A stretch of DNA of 64,000 bases from Sulfurovaceae bacterium (GTDB lineage: Bacteria; Campylobacterota; Campylobacteria; Campylobacterales; Sulfurovaceae): NCBI GenBank assembly GCA_028715055.1, contig JAQTLE010000001.1, forward strand, positions 372,001 to 436,000, given 5' to 3'. The notes below the pieces were generated by a model. That model worked only from the letters and a program-made list of their open reading frames with translations. It was not told where the DNA came from and did not search any database. Below, one piece after another: positions 35,041 through 44,584 of the stretch (its first letter is position 1; the number at the start of each line of letters is the position of its first letter). A program made the position numbers and the translations under genes.

Positions 35041-35607
35041 TTATTTTACAAATGCCTTTATTATTATTTGTTTAGCATATGGTCTGTCTTCAGCAGACGT
35101 TTTAGCATTTTCAATTCTTTTTACGGTATCTTTTCCGTTTATTACCTCACCAAATATAGTGTATCCGCCATTCAGCCAAGGCGCTGGAGCCGTTGTAATA
35201 AAAAATTGACTGCCGTTAGTATTTTCTCCGGCATTTGCCATTGCAAGTAAAAATGGTTTGTCAAATGTCAGATTAGGAGCATATTCATTTTTGAAATCTT
35301 TGTGCCAGATTGATTCTCCGCCCATTCCGGTACCTGTAGGATCTCCACCTTGTATCATAAAGCCTTTTATTACTCTATGGAAGATTATATTATTATAATA
35401 TCCATTCTTGGCATGAGTCACAAAATTTTTTACAGCCAATGGGGCTGCTTTCGAATAAAGTCTAAGTTCAATATTTCCTGCATTTGTTTGCAATACAACT
35501 ATAGGGTCTTTTGACGGTGTCACTTGGATATTTTTTGCAACTTCTTTGGCGCTTGATATATTTAGCCCAAATATCGCAATAACTGTGGCAATTAGTATTT
35601 TCTTCAT
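35041..35607 (-). CDS. Exported cyclophilin-type peptidyl-prolyl isomerase
   Basis: 188 residues with a signal peptide at about 1-20 (ending SSA) and a cyclophilin domain: [32 protein letters not shown] and [13 protein letters not shown]. It assists folding in the periplasm by Xaa-Pro isomerisation. The ATG at 35607 has a strong GGAGG upstream and overlaps the preceding stop as ATGA; a longer frame of five residues lacks this support. It is in a run with cmoB. Confidence 0.93.
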   Translation of the reverse strand: MKKILIATVIAIFGLNISSAKEVAKNIQVTPSKDPIVVLQTNAGNIELRLYSKAAPLAVKNFVTHAKNGYYNNIIFHRVIKGFMIQGGDPTGTGMGGESIWHKDFKNEYAPNLTFDKPFLLAMANAGENTNGSQFFITTAPAPWLNGGYTIFGEVINGKDTVKRIENAKTSAEDRPYAKQIIIKAFVK

Positions 35608-35897
35608 AGGTCCTCCTCGCATTTATCTATATGCAGTTCATGTAATACTTTTGTAAAAAAATCACCGCAAACTCTGCAATCATCTTCTGAACACTCTATT
35701 GAAATAGACTGAATTTGTGGTTCATGTTCAGCAATTCTATCAATAATCATTGGGTTAAGCCCTGTTTCTTTTTTGACAGTTTCTATTGCGCTGAAAATTT
35801 CTTTTTTTACATCTTCGTTATCACCAAAAGTAAGACTTAGCCTTTCGTATTTTTCTTCCATTCTTATATGAGCTTTTATTATATTGCAATTATCCAT
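35604..35897 (-). CDS. Conserved small acidic protein, unknown function
   Basis: 97 residues, acidic, with a helix-rich centre and a C-terminal Cys pattern CSEDDCRVCGDFF followed by a last Cys near the end, which suggests metal binding or redox activity. It ends in an ATGA overlap with the cyclophilin gene and starts 50 bases after rny ends, all on the minus strand. No family is recognised with confidence. Confidence 0.65.
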   Translation of the reverse strand: MDNCNIIKAHIRMEEKYERLSLTFGDNEDVKKEIFSAIETVKKETGLNPMIIDRIAEHEPQIQSISIECSEDDCRVCGDFFTKVLHELHIDKCEEDL

Positions 35898-35947
35898 TTT
35901 TTGCTCCTCTTATTATTGATCTCAAGCTATTGTATCCAATTTCGTAT

Positions 35948-37474
35948 TTATTTTGCATACTGCACTGCTCGCATTTCTCTGATGACATTTACTTTTATTT
36001 CTGCTGGATATTGCACTTTGGTTTCTATTTCTTTTGCAATTTCTTTGCTTAGCATTACGGCTTGATCATCATTTATTTTTTTTGCATTGACGATCACTCG
36101 TATTTCCCTACCTGCATTTATGGCATAGGCTTGTTCTACATATTCTTTTGAAAGAGCGATCTCTTCAAGCTCTTTGACTCTTTTTGTAAAGCTTTCCAAA
36201 ACCTCTCTTCTAGCCCCAGGTCTGGCGGCACTAAGAGCATCGGCAGCGCATACAGCAGCACTTTCAACGCTAAGAGGTTCTTCATTGCCGTGATGAGCAT
36301 AAATAGCATTTATTACTATAGGATGTTCATTGTATCTTCTGCATAATTCTGCTCCAAGCTCTACATGCGAACCGCCAAATTCTTGGGTAAGAGCCTTGCC
36401 GATATCATGCAACAATCCGGCTCTCATGGCAAGCTTTTCATCTCCGCCCATTTCTGCTGCCATAACACTTGCTAGTCTTGCTACTTCAAGTGTATGTCCC
36501 AATGCATTTTGACCGTAGCTGGCACGATATTTTAGTTTACCAATAAGTTTGATCAGCTCTTCATGCATAGGGAAAAGCCCCATATCTATGAGTATGTTTT
36601 TGCCATCTTCATAAATTTTTTGTTCAAATTCTTTGCTTACTTTTTCGTGTATCTCTTCGATACGCGCAGGATGGATTCTTCCGTCTTCTACAAGCAATTC
36701 AATGACCCTAGTTGCAATCGCTCTTCTATAAAGATTAAATCCGCTTACTATAATTACACCAGGAGTTTCATCAATAATGATATCTACGCCCAAAAGTGAT
36801 TCTAGGGCTTTAATATTTCTTCCTTCTTTTCCTATAATTCTACCCTTGTGCTCATCTGTCGGAAGAGTAACAAGATTGATAAGCCTTTCACCGGCAAATT
36901 CTCCGGAATAACGGGTAGTCGCTTGAGCTAATATATAATTTGCTTTTTTTTCTCCTTCTTCTTTGGCAAGATGTTCATATTTTCTTACTATGGAGGCTAT
37001 TTCATTTTGGCTCTTTTTTTCAACTTCTTGCAATATATAATCTTGGGCTTCTTGTCTGGTCATAGAAGCTATTTGTTCCATTTTTTTTAGATTCTCATCT
37101 ATTATCGCTTCTTTTTGTATTTCAAGCTGTTCTATTTTTTTTTCTTTTTGATTTAGATAATTGGAAAATTTATGTAGTTTTTCTTCTGTTTTATTTAGTT
37201 TCTGTATCTCTGTTAAAAGAGTCTTTTCTTTTTCTTCTATGCTTGACATTTTTATTTTTAATGTCTTTTGCAGCTCAAGCTCTTCTTTTTTAATAGCTAC
37301 TTTTGCTTCTTGGAGCAAAAGAGCCGATTCGCTCTCTATAACGCTGGCTTTGGCTTTGGCTTCAGCTTCTAAATATGAAAATCTTTTTGATGCTGTTTTT
37401 GCAAACCATATGTAGGTCATTATAATGCCTGCAAAGACTCCCATCATTAATGTGAGTATAATAGTAGATAACAT
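35948..37474 (-). CDS. rny: Ribonuclease Y
   Basis: Membrane-anchored endoribonuclease that starts mRNA decay. An N-terminal membrane helix (1-24) is followed by a long coiled coil (about 30-195, rich in Glu/Lys/Gln), a KH RNA-binding domain (about 205-270) with the GKEGRN loop, and an HD domain whose metal pair is His356-Asp357 in LLHDIGKA. The 508 residues match the family. It follows the folate cyclo-ligase gene by about 60 bases. Confidence 0.96.
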   Translation of the reverse strand: MLSTIILTLMMGVFAGIIMTYIWFAKTASKRFSYLEAEAKAKASVIESESALLLQEAKVAIKKEELELQKTLKIKMSSIEEKEKTLLTEIQKLNKTEEKLHKFSNYLNQKEKKIEQLEIQKEAIIDENLKKMEQIASMTRQEAQDYILQEVEKKSQNEIASIVRKYEHLAKEEGEKKANYILAQATTRYSGEFAGERLINLVTLPTDEHKGRIIGKEGRNIKALESLLGVDIIIDETPGVIIVSGFNLYRRAIATRVIELLVEDGRIHPARIEEIHEKVSKEFEQKIYEDGKNILIDMGLFPMHEELIKLIGKLKYRASYGQNALGHTLEVARLASVMAAEMGGDEKLAMRAGLLHDIGKALTQEFGGSHVELGAELCRRYNEHPIVINAIYAHHGNEEPLSVESAAVCAADALSAARPGARREVLESFTKRVKELEEIALSKEYVEQAYAINAGREIRVIVNAKKINDDQAVMLSKEIAKEIETKVQYPAEIKVNVIREMRAVQYAK

Positions 37475-37531
37475 CGTATTTCCTTGTGATGCAAAACGTA
37501 ATAAGAAAGAGTGTATGTATATATTTAAACT

Positions 37532-38083
37532 TTACGTTATTATAAAATCAGCTTCGATATCATATTCATTTGTGATACATTCGCTACAAACATACAATTC
37601 TCTTGCAATAAATACTGTGATGCCAATATTTTCTTTTTCTTTTTCAAAAAACCTATCATACATTCCTTTGCCAAAACCGACGCGTCTTTTGGTTATATCG
37701 GTTCCAACAATAGGTACGATGGCTAGATCTATATTTTTTTTTCTAAATTGTTTTGAGTTTTTTGGTTCTTTGATACCGAAACGTTTTTTTGTTAACGGTA
37801 ATCTGTATTTTACCAACCTAAAACTTTTACCTTCCATAAACGGCGCCAAAATAACTTTTTTTTCCATGCGAAGTTTTGTGATAAGAGGTTTTATATCCAC
37901 TTCAATTTCAAGCGGAATATAAAGCATGATAGTTTGCGCTTTTATTATTTTTACAATTTCATAAAGCTTTGCAACTATGTATTTATCTTTGTTTCTGTAT
38001 CTTATGTTTTTGCTGGTTTTTTTTAGTTTGGCAAGGCACTTACATCTAAAATTCTCTTTGGTTTTCTGGTTATTTTTATTCAT
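37532..38083 (-). CDS. 5-formyltetrahydrofolate cyclo-ligase
   Basis: Converts 5-formyl-THF to 5,10-methenyl-THF using ATP. The 183-residue protein has the C-terminal signature RRVGFGKGMYDRFF and the preceding IVPIVGTDI segment. A basic N-terminal tail of about 20 residues rich in Lys/Asn is unusual. It is the first gene of a minus-strand run leading to rny and is divergent from ftsY. Confidence 0.9.
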   Translation of the reverse strand: MNKNNQKTKENFRCKCLAKLKKTSKNIRYRNKDKYIVAKLYEIVKIIKAQTIMLYIPLEIEVDIKPLITKLRMEKKVILAPFMEGKSFRLVKYRLPLTKKRFGIKEPKNSKQFRKKNIDLAIVPIVGTDITKRRVGFGKGMYDRFFEKEKENIGITVFIARELYVCSECITNEYDIEADFIIT

Positions 38084-38229
38084 ATAATTTCTTTGATACT
38101 ATTAAGATATAAGAGTTTTATTATAGCACAAATAGTATAATGAAAATATCTGATTGATTCTCAAATTTTTAGCAAAGAACTAAAGATATTCAAAAGAGTC
38201 GCATAATTTTAAAAGGTATAAAAAAATTA

Positions 38230-39099
38230 ATGTTGAATTTTATAAAAAAAGCACTTGGAAAAACAACAAAAAATATAGAAGAGTTGGTTCCGGACAAACA
38301 AAAAAATATCTCGAAAGAAACTTTTGAAGAGATACTGCTAGAATCTGATGTTAATTATGAATTGGTTGAACAAATCCTTGATAGCTTGCCTTCTACTATC
38401 AATAGAACGCAAGCTTTTAATTCGTTAATAACCGTGTTTCAATATAAAGCAGATTTTAAAAATTATGATGCCAAACCTTTTGTGGAGATGATAATTGGCG
38501 TTAACGGTGCGGGGAAAACGACTACTATAGCAAAACTTGCATATCGTTATCTCTCTCAAGGCAAAAGTGTTATTTTGGGTGCAGGTGATACATTTAGAGC
38601 GGCTGCAATTGAACAATTAAGCCTTTGGGCAAAAAGACTTTCTGTACCTATCATAGCTACAAACCAAGGTCATGATCCGTCTGCTGTAGTATATGATACT
38701 ATTTCTTCGGCAATTGCAAAAAATATAGATCATGTTATTATTGATACTGCCGGAAGGCTTCATACACAAGTAAATCTTGCAGGCGAATTAAAAAAAATGA
38801 TTCGTATCGCCGATAAAGCATTGAGCGGTGCACCACACCGTAAATTGCTTATATTGGATGGAACGCAGGGAAGTTCGTCTATAAACCAAGCAAGAGCTTT
38901 TAATGAAATGGTCGGGATAGACGGAATAATCATCACAAAGCTTGACGGTACAGCCAAAGGAGGCTCTGTGCTAAGTATAGCCAAAGAGTTGCAACTTCCT
39001 ATATTTTTTATCGGTATAGGAGAAAAGCCTGAAGATTTGATAGAATTTAAAGCAAATGAATATATAAATACTATGTTAGATCAGATTTTTGTTCCATAA
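38230..39099 (+). CDS. ftsY: Signal recognition particle receptor FtsY
   Basis: GTPase that docks SRP-ribosome complexes at the membrane. 289 residues, with a short N-terminal region (no long acidic A domain), the helical N domain, and the NG GTPase: G1 GVNGAGKTTT near 94, DTFRAAA, DTAGR, and TKLDGTAKGG. The variant LDGTQGSSS replaces the usual LDATTGQN loop. The ATG at 38230 is the only reasonable start. Confidence 0.95.
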   Translation: MLNFIKKALGKTTKNIEELVPDKQKNISKETFEEILLESDVNYELVEQILDSLPSTINRTQAFNSLITVFQYKADFKNYDAKPFVEMIIGVNGAGKTTTIAKLAYRYLSQGKSVILGAGDTFRAAAIEQLSLWAKRLSVPIIATNQGHDPSAVVYDTISSAIAKNIDHVIIDTAGRLHTQVNLAGELKKMIRIADKALSGAPHRKLLILDGTQGSSSINQARAFNEMVGIDGIIITKLDGTAKGGSVLSIAKELQLPIFFIGIGEKPEDLIEFKANEYINTMLDQIFVP

Positions 39100-39198
39100 C
39101 AAAAATATCTAACAAAATTTATTAAATCGCACAGATTTATTGATTAGAAATATTTTTAATTTTTTAGAAGTTTATATTGTTAATTTAATAAAATAGTG

Positions 39199-39204
39199 TA
39201 TAAT
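39199..39204 (+). promoter_or_regulatory. Predicted -10 element of the DegT aminotransferase operon
   Basis: TATAAT 42 bases upstream of the ATG at 39247, in a GTGTATAATAAA context, with AAGGAATAGG as ribosome-binding region. Confidence 0.45.
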
Positions 39205-39246
39205 AAAAAAATAAGAAATACATAAAATTGCATTAAGGAATAGGAA

Positions 39247-40392
39247 ATGGAATCAGCAGATATTATTTCATTTTATAAACCATTTATAAAAGCAAATAAC
39301 GATTCAAAAATACAAGAAGTTTTGACTTTTAGCCAAACATCTTCAAAAGTAGAAGAATTAGAAAGCATATTTGCCGAAACATTCGGAACTGGTTATGCTT
39401 TGGCCACAATGAGTGGCACTGCAGCATTACATTTGGCTATGTGTGCACTAGATTTAAAAAGAGGCGACAAGGTATTATGTAGTATCAATGCTTTTGTCGA
39501 TATTCCTGAAGTTATTAGACATTTTGATGCAGAACCTATTTTTGTAGATTGCAACAGTGATAATTATATGATTGATCTTGATAAGCTTGAATCGGCACTT
39601 GTAAAACATGAGAATAAAAAGCTTAGAGCAGTTTTAGTAAATCATATGGGCGGTGCTATGCTTGATCTTGATAGATTATATGAGATGGCAAAAAAATACG
39701 ATGTTAAAGTAATTGAAGATGCCACAGATGCTATGGGAAGCAAATATAATGGTAAATATTTGGGATCATGTGGAGCAGATATCACCGTATTTTCATTTGC
39801 ACCTCATATGTATAAAGATATTATTTCCGGAGGGATGTTCACAACTAAAGATGATGAGCTTTTCCAAAGAGCAAAATTGCTTAGAACACATGGTATGATA
39901 CACCAAACCGGAGAAAATGCATCTGAAGTGAATTATCTTTATGATGTGATAGATATAGGTTGGCGTTATGCGATGAACGAAGTAGTGAGCGCAATTTGCC
40001 TAGATAGATTTACCTCTCTGCCTGAGCAAACAGAACGCCGTCGTAAGATAGCTGATATTTATGCATCAAGACTATCCAATACAAAACATATTACTATCAA
40101 AACCGATATGTCTCAAGAAAATATAATACATTTTTATATAGAAATAGATAAAAATAGAGACCATTTTGCGAGAGAGCTTAAGCTTGAAGGTATTGAAATA
40201 GGCCTTCATTATATGCCTTTACATCTAACTGAATATTATAGAAAAAAATACTCTCTTAGAGTTTTTGATTTTCCTGTAGCGCTTGGTATATATCAAAGAA
40301 CGCTTTCATTGCCTCTATATTCCAGTATGAGTGATGCCCAAGTGCAAAAAGTTATAAGTGCAGTCGAAAAAATAGCAAATTCTTATATGTAA
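39247..40392 (+). CDS. DegT/DnrJ/EryC1/StrS-family PLP aminotransferase
   Basis: Sugar aminotransferase of 381 residues. The PLP lysine is Lys190 in FSFAPHMYKDIISGG, with the cofactor Asp158 in VIEDATDAMGSKY and the phosphate-contact SGTAALHLA near 56. The HMYKDIISGG segment differs from the usual H-KN-x-GxGEGG pattern but keeps the Lys and both Gly. It starts the DegT-lpxK-argB run, with lpxK four bases downstream. Lipid A or surface sugar amination is inferred from lpxK only; a 3-keto sugar partner enzyme is not nearby. Confidence 0.9.
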   Translation: MESADIISFYKPFIKANNDSKIQEVLTFSQTSSKVEELESIFAETFGTGYALATMSGTAALHLAMCALDLKRGDKVLCSINAFVDIPEVIRHFDAEPIFVDCNSDNYMIDLDKLESALVKHENKKLRAVLVNHMGGAMLDLDRLYEMAKKYDVKVIEDATDAMGSKYNGKYLGSCGADITVFSFAPHMYKDIISGGMFTTKDDELFQRAKLLRTHGMIHQTGENASEVNYLYDVIDIGWRYAMNEVVSAICLDRFTSLPEQTERRRKIADIYASRLSNTKHITIKTDMSQENIIHFYIEIDKNRDHFARELKLEGIEIGLHYMPLHLTEYYRKKYSLRVFDFPVALGIYQRTLSLPLYSSMSDAQVQKVISAVEKIANSYM

Positions 40393-40396
40393 TGTC

Positions 40397-41308
40397 ATGA
40401 CCAAGTTTTTTGAAACAATTTGGTTCAAAACAAAGTGGTATGATTGGTTTGCTATTATTGTTTTATTGCCTTTGGGAGTAGTATGGGGTATTGTTATGGT
40501 TATACGTCGTGCACTGACAGAACAAAAAGATTTTGGACTGCCGATTGTAAGCATAGGCAATCTTATAGTCGGAGGTACCGGCAAAACACCATTTATAATC
40601 GAATTAGCCTCTCATTTTAACGGTGTTTTTGTAATTTCCAGAGGATATGGAAGGCAAAGCAAAGGACTGATAGAAGTCAGCCATAAGGGCCATGTGCTAG
40701 CTAATGTAAATGAGAGCGGAGACGAAGCTATGCTCATAGCCTCATCTCTACCAAAAGCGAGTGTGATAGTAAGCGAGGATCGCAAAACAGCCATAGCATA
40801 TGCCAAGGAAAGAGGTGCAAAAATAATTTTTCTTGACGATGGATTCAATCAAGTCGGCATTAAAAAATTTGATATTATTTTAGAGCCGTCACGTATTGCA
40901 AATTATCTTCCGTTGCCGGCAGGCCCATTTAGAGAATTTTGGTTTTATTCAAAAAAAGCTGATTTGATCCTCAAAGATGATATTGATTTTACCAGGCGTG
41001 TTACATATGAAGACCTGAAGCAAAGAATGATATTGGTCACTGCTATAGCCAATCCAACGCGGCTAAATAAGTTTTTACCGGAAGGGATAATTGATAAGTA
41101 CTATTTTGAAGATCATGCTTATTTTGATGAAGAAAAACTGAATATATTACTCCGTAAAAACAATGCCGATAGTTTGTTGGTTACCCAAAAAGATGCCGTC
41201 AAGATGAATGATTTTAAGTTGCCTATCTCTAAAATCAAGTTAAAATTAGAATTACAAAAAAGCATTATAAGAAAAGTGGATAGCTATATCAAAGGATACA
41301 AAGTATGA
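40397..41308 (+). CDS. lpxK: Tetraacyldisaccharide 4'-kinase LpxK
   Basis: Phosphorylates the 4' position of the lipid A disaccharide at the inner membrane. An N-terminal membrane segment (about 16-36) precedes the P-loop VGGTGKTP at 58-65, then SRGYGR, the ESGDEA motif and FLDDGFN. The 303 residues are typical. Its end overlaps argB by four bases (ATGA), indicating translational coupling. Confidence 0.95.
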   Translation: MTKFFETIWFKTKWYDWFAIIVLLPLGVVWGIVMVIRRALTEQKDFGLPIVSIGNLIVGGTGKTPFIIELASHFNGVFVISRGYGRQSKGLIEVSHKGHVLANVNESGDEAMLIASSLPKASVIVSEDRKTAIAYAKERGAKIIFLDDGFNQVGIKKFDIILEPSRIANYLPLPAGPFREFWFYSKKADLILKDDIDFTRRVTYEDLKQRMILVTAIANPTRLNKFLPEGIIDKYYFEDHAYFDEEKLNILLRKNNADSLLVTQKDAVKMNDFKLPISKIKLKLELQKSIIRKVDSYIKGYKV

Positions 41309-42156
41309 AAAACAATATTGAAGTGGTAAAAACATTACTAGATGCATTGCCATATATCAAAAAATTTAAAGATCAAAAAATTGTCATCAAATATGGAGGT
41401 GCAGCGCAGACAAGCGATGAGCTTAAGATGCAGTTTGCTCAAGATATTGTTTTGCTTCATTTTGTAGGCCTTAAGCCGATCATAGTTCATGGCGGCGGTA
41501 AGACGATTACGGATCTGTTGTCCCGTTTAGGTATCGGAACCGAGTTTGTTGATGGACAAAGAGTTACCACTAAAGAAGTAATGCGTGTTGTAGAGATGGT
41601 TCTAAGCGGAGAAATAAACAAAGAGATAGTAGCACTACTTAATACTCAAGGGGCAAAAGCAGTAGGAATTTCCGGCAAAGACGGACATTTTTTAGAAGCG
41701 GTTCCAAAAGATTTTGAACGATTTGGATACACAGGAGTTATAGAGCATATCAACCCGTCATTGGTTGATGATATCATAGATGATGGACTTATACCCGTTA
41801 TTGCTCCAATAGCAGGCAGCAATACAGTAGGTCATCCGGGATTTAATATAAATGCCGATCTTGCTGCTAGTAAAATAGCAGTAGCACTTAAAGCAAACAA
41901 AGTACTTTTCTTAACAGATACTGCAGGGGTATTGGATAAAGAAGGCAACCTGTTGACACATTTGAGTGTTGAAAAAACAAATCACCTAAAAGCGGATGGA
42001 ACAATTTATGGCGGCATGGTACCAAAAGTAGATGCTTGCATAGAAGCTTTAAGAGGTGGTGTAAGCAGAGCCCACATTATAGATGGGAGAGTAGAGCATT
42101 CATTACTCTTAGAGATCTTGACAAGTAGTGGTGTAGGTACTTTTATAGAATTGTAG
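41305..42156 (+). CDS. argB: Acetylglutamate kinase ArgB
   Basis: Second step of arginine synthesis, phosphorylating N-acetylglutamate. The amino-acid kinase fold is clear: VIKYGGAA near 27-34, IVHGGGK near 62-68, the arginine-pathway INADLAA near 190-196, and LTDTAGVLD near 213-221. The 283 residues are typical. It overlaps lpxK; the pairing with lipid A genes is probably only operon convenience. Confidence 0.96.
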   Translation: MKNNIEVVKTLLDALPYIKKFKDQKIVIKYGGAAQTSDELKMQFAQDIVLLHFVGLKPIIVHGGGKTITDLLSRLGIGTEFVDGQRVTTKEVMRVVEMVLSGEINKEIVALLNTQGAKAVGISGKDGHFLEAVPKDFERFGYTGVIEHINPSLVDDIIDDGLIPVIAPIAGSNTVGHPGFNINADLAASKIAVALKANKVLFLTDTAGVLDKEGNLLTHLSVEKTNHLKADGTIYGGMVPKVDACIEALRGGVSRAHIIDGRVEHSLLLEILTSSGVGTFIEL

Positions 42157-42175
42157 TTGCTTCTTGAATTTATAG

Positions 42176-42181
42176 TATAAT
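42176..42181 (+). promoter_or_regulatory. Predicted -10 element of ppk2
   Basis: TATAAT 28 bases upstream of the ATG at 42209, in an ATAGTATAATAAG context. Confidence 0.45.
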
Positions 42182-42208
42182 AAGATATTTTGACTATAAG
42201 GTAAAAAA

Positions 42209-42967
42209 ATGAAAACAAAAAAATATGACGAAGAGCTTTATAATTTACAAGTCGAATTGGTAAAATTCCAAAAATGTGTAATAAAAAAAGATTTAAAAGT
42301 GTGTTTGATATTTGAAGGCAGGGATGCTTCCGGCAAGGATGGGACCATAAAAAGATTTATGGAGCATTTGAGCCCAAGGGAAGCTAAAGTTGTTGCATTA
42401 AACAAGCCAAGCGACGTAGAGACAAAATCGTGGTATTTTCAAAGATATGTACCGGATCTGCCAAGTGGCGGCCAGATAGTTTTTTTTAATAGAAGTTGGT
42501 ACAATAGGGCGGGTGTTGAAAAAGTTATGGGCTTTTGTACAAAGAAAGAATATGAACTTTTTATGGAAGAGGTTGGTAATTTTGAAAATCTTTTGACACA
42601 TTCAGGAATTATATTATTCAAATATTATTTGGATATCAGTAAAAAAGAACAGAAAGAAAGATTGGAAAGCAGAAAAAAAGATCCGTTAAAACAGTGGAAA
42701 TTAAGTCCGGTTGACAATCAAGCGCAAAAATATTGGGATGAATATTCCAAGGCAAGAGATGAAATGTTTGAAAATACTTCTTTTGGGTTTGCTCCTTGGT
42801 TCGTTGTCCATAGCGATGATAAAAAAATAGTCAGAATAAATATAATGAAACATTTTTTATCAAATGTGGATTATCCGCATAAAGACGAAAAGTATTTAAA
42901 ATTCGACAATAGTGTTATTTGCCAATATTCACAAGAATGTCACGTAAAAGGATTGATAGCCAAATAA
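42209..42967 (+). CDS. ppk2: Polyphosphate kinase 2 (PPK2)
   Basis: Transfers phosphate between polyphosphate and nucleotides. 252 residues with the P-loop GRDASGKDG at 37-45, the lid region RYVPDLPSGG and the FFNRSWYNRAGVEKVMGF Walker B region, then a KWKLSPVDNQAQKYWDEYSKA segment. One-domain PPK2 length. Whether it favours GDP, ADP or AMP cannot be told from the sequence. It has its own promoter. Confidence 0.94.
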   Translation: MKTKKYDEELYNLQVELVKFQKCVIKKDLKVCLIFEGRDASGKDGTIKRFMEHLSPREAKVVALNKPSDVETKSWYFQRYVPDLPSGGQIVFFNRSWYNRAGVEKVMGFCTKKEYELFMEEVGNFENLLTHSGIILFKYYLDISKKEQKERLESRKKDPLKQWKLSPVDNQAQKYWDEYSKARDEMFENTSFGFAPWFVVHSDDKKIVRINIMKHFLSNVDYPHKDEKYLKFDNSVICQYSQECHVKGLIAK

Positions 42968-43033
42968 TAATATTTATATACTATTCAATTTGTATTAATT
43001 TGTCCAAGATAATAAACTCTTATTTTAAGATGG

Positions 43034-43039
43034 TATAAT
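43034..43039 (+). promoter_or_regulatory. Predicted -10 element of thrC
   Basis: TATAAT 59 bases upstream of the thrC ATG, in a GATGGTATAATTATT context, with AAGGA near 43085 as ribosome-binding site. Confidence 0.4.
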
Positions 43040-43097
43040 TATTTTATAAATATTCTTGAGTATTTGCCAAGAAGAGAAGTAAATAAGGAATTTAAAT

Positions 43098-44564
43098 ATG
43101 AGATTTATCGAGACCCGAGGCAACGATGGTATTAAAGCAAAATACGTAACATTTTCAGAAGCTATTTTATCACCTAGCGCTAGTTTCGGTGGACTTTATG
43201 TGCCAGAACAATTAACTGATTTGAATGAAGATTTTATAAACCAACATTTAAACAGCTCTTATAAAGTATTAGCACTTGATTTTTTAACTAAATGCAATAT
43301 TGACATAGACAATGATACTTTGCAAAAAGCACTTGCACGATATGATGCTTTTGATGATGCCAATAACCCTGTGCCGGTAGTCCAAATAGAAGATGATTGT
43401 TTTGTAAGTGAACTTTATCATGGTCCTACACGCGCTTTTAAAGACATGGCACTGCAACCTTTCGGATATATACTAAGCTCACTTGCAAGCAAGAGAAATG
43501 AAAATTATCTCATAATGGCAGCTACAAGCGGTGATACAGGTCCGGCTACGCTTGAAACTTTTAAAAATCAAGCAAATGTCAAAGTAGCCTGTCTTTATCC
43601 TGACGGCGGCACAAGTGACGTGCAAAGACTTCAAATGGTCACAGAAGATGCTTCAAATCTTTTTGTATTTGGGGTAAAAGGTGATTTTGATGATACACAA
43701 AATGCATTAAAATCACTTTTAGCTTCAGAAGACTTCAATGAAACCTTGCGAGCAAAGAATATTAAATTATCAGCAGCAAATTCTGTTAATTTTGGGCGCA
43801 TAATATTTCAGATTATTTATCATATCCATAGTTATATAGTTTTATTAAGAGATAACAAGATCGCAATGGGCGATAAGATATATCTTGTTGTGCCAAGCGG
43901 TAATTTCGGTAATGCATTGGGAGCATATTATGCTAAAAAAATGGGACTGCCTATAGCCAAGATACTTATTTCTTCAAATCAAAATAATATTTTGACAGAT
44001 TGGATAACAACAGGTGCTTATGATTTGACAACCAGAAACTTAGTGCATACTATATCACCGGCTATGGACATACTAAAAAGCTCAAATGTTGAAAGAATAT
44101 TGTTCGATAAATTTGGTTCAGTTAGAACAAAAGAACTGATGGATGATCTGGCATCAAACGGCAAATACTATCTAACATCTGATGAATTGAAAATTTTGAA
44201 AGAAGATTTTGATGCATCTTTTTCTTCTGATGATGAATGTGAAGCAGTAATTGGAGAGTATGCCAAAAAAGGTTATATAATGGATCCACATACAGCAACT
44301 TGCATAAGAGCTTATAAAACTCTTAGAGAACAAAATTTACCCACAGTAGTATATTCGACAGCAGAATGGACTAAATTTAGCCCTACAGTTTCTAGGGCTT
44401 TGGGACATGAAGTCAAAAATGACATTGATGCTTTAAACTGGATCAAAGATAATGTCGATTTACAAGTTCCAAAAATGATAATAGAATTATTTAGTAAACC
44501 GTTGATACACAATAAAGTTATAGATAAAAATACTATTAAGGAGAATATTTTTAGTATTTTATAG
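43098..44564 (+). CDS. thrC: Threonine synthase ThrC
   Basis: PLP enzyme making threonine from O-phosphohomoserine. 488 residues. The cofactor lysine is Lys115 in HGPTRAFKDMALQPFG; the phosphate cradle is PSGNFGNALGAYYA near 265-278. The N-terminal FIETRG and GGLYVP segments match the bacterial class I enzyme. It is followed 20 bases later by the LysM-3D gene. Confidence 0.96.
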   Translation: MRFIETRGNDGIKAKYVTFSEAILSPSASFGGLYVPEQLTDLNEDFINQHLNSSYKVLALDFLTKCNIDIDNDTLQKALARYDAFDDANNPVPVVQIEDDCFVSELYHGPTRAFKDMALQPFGYILSSLASKRNENYLIMAATSGDTGPATLETFKNQANVKVACLYPDGGTSDVQRLQMVTEDASNLFVFGVKGDFDDTQNALKSLLASEDFNETLRAKNIKLSAANSVNFGRIIFQIIYHIHSYIVLLRDNKIAMGDKIYLVVPSGNFGNALGAYYAKKMGLPIAKILISSNQNNILTDWITTGAYDLTTRNLVHTISPAMDILKSSNVERILFDKFGSVRTKELMDDLASNGKYYLTSDELKILKEDFDASFSSDDECEAVIGEYAKKGYIMDPHTATCIRAYKTLREQNLPTVVYSTAEWTKFSPTVSRALGHEVKNDIDALNWIKDNVDLQVPKMIIELFSKPLIHNKVIDKNTIKENIFSIL

Positions 44565-44584
44565 CAATAATGCGAAGGAGGGTC

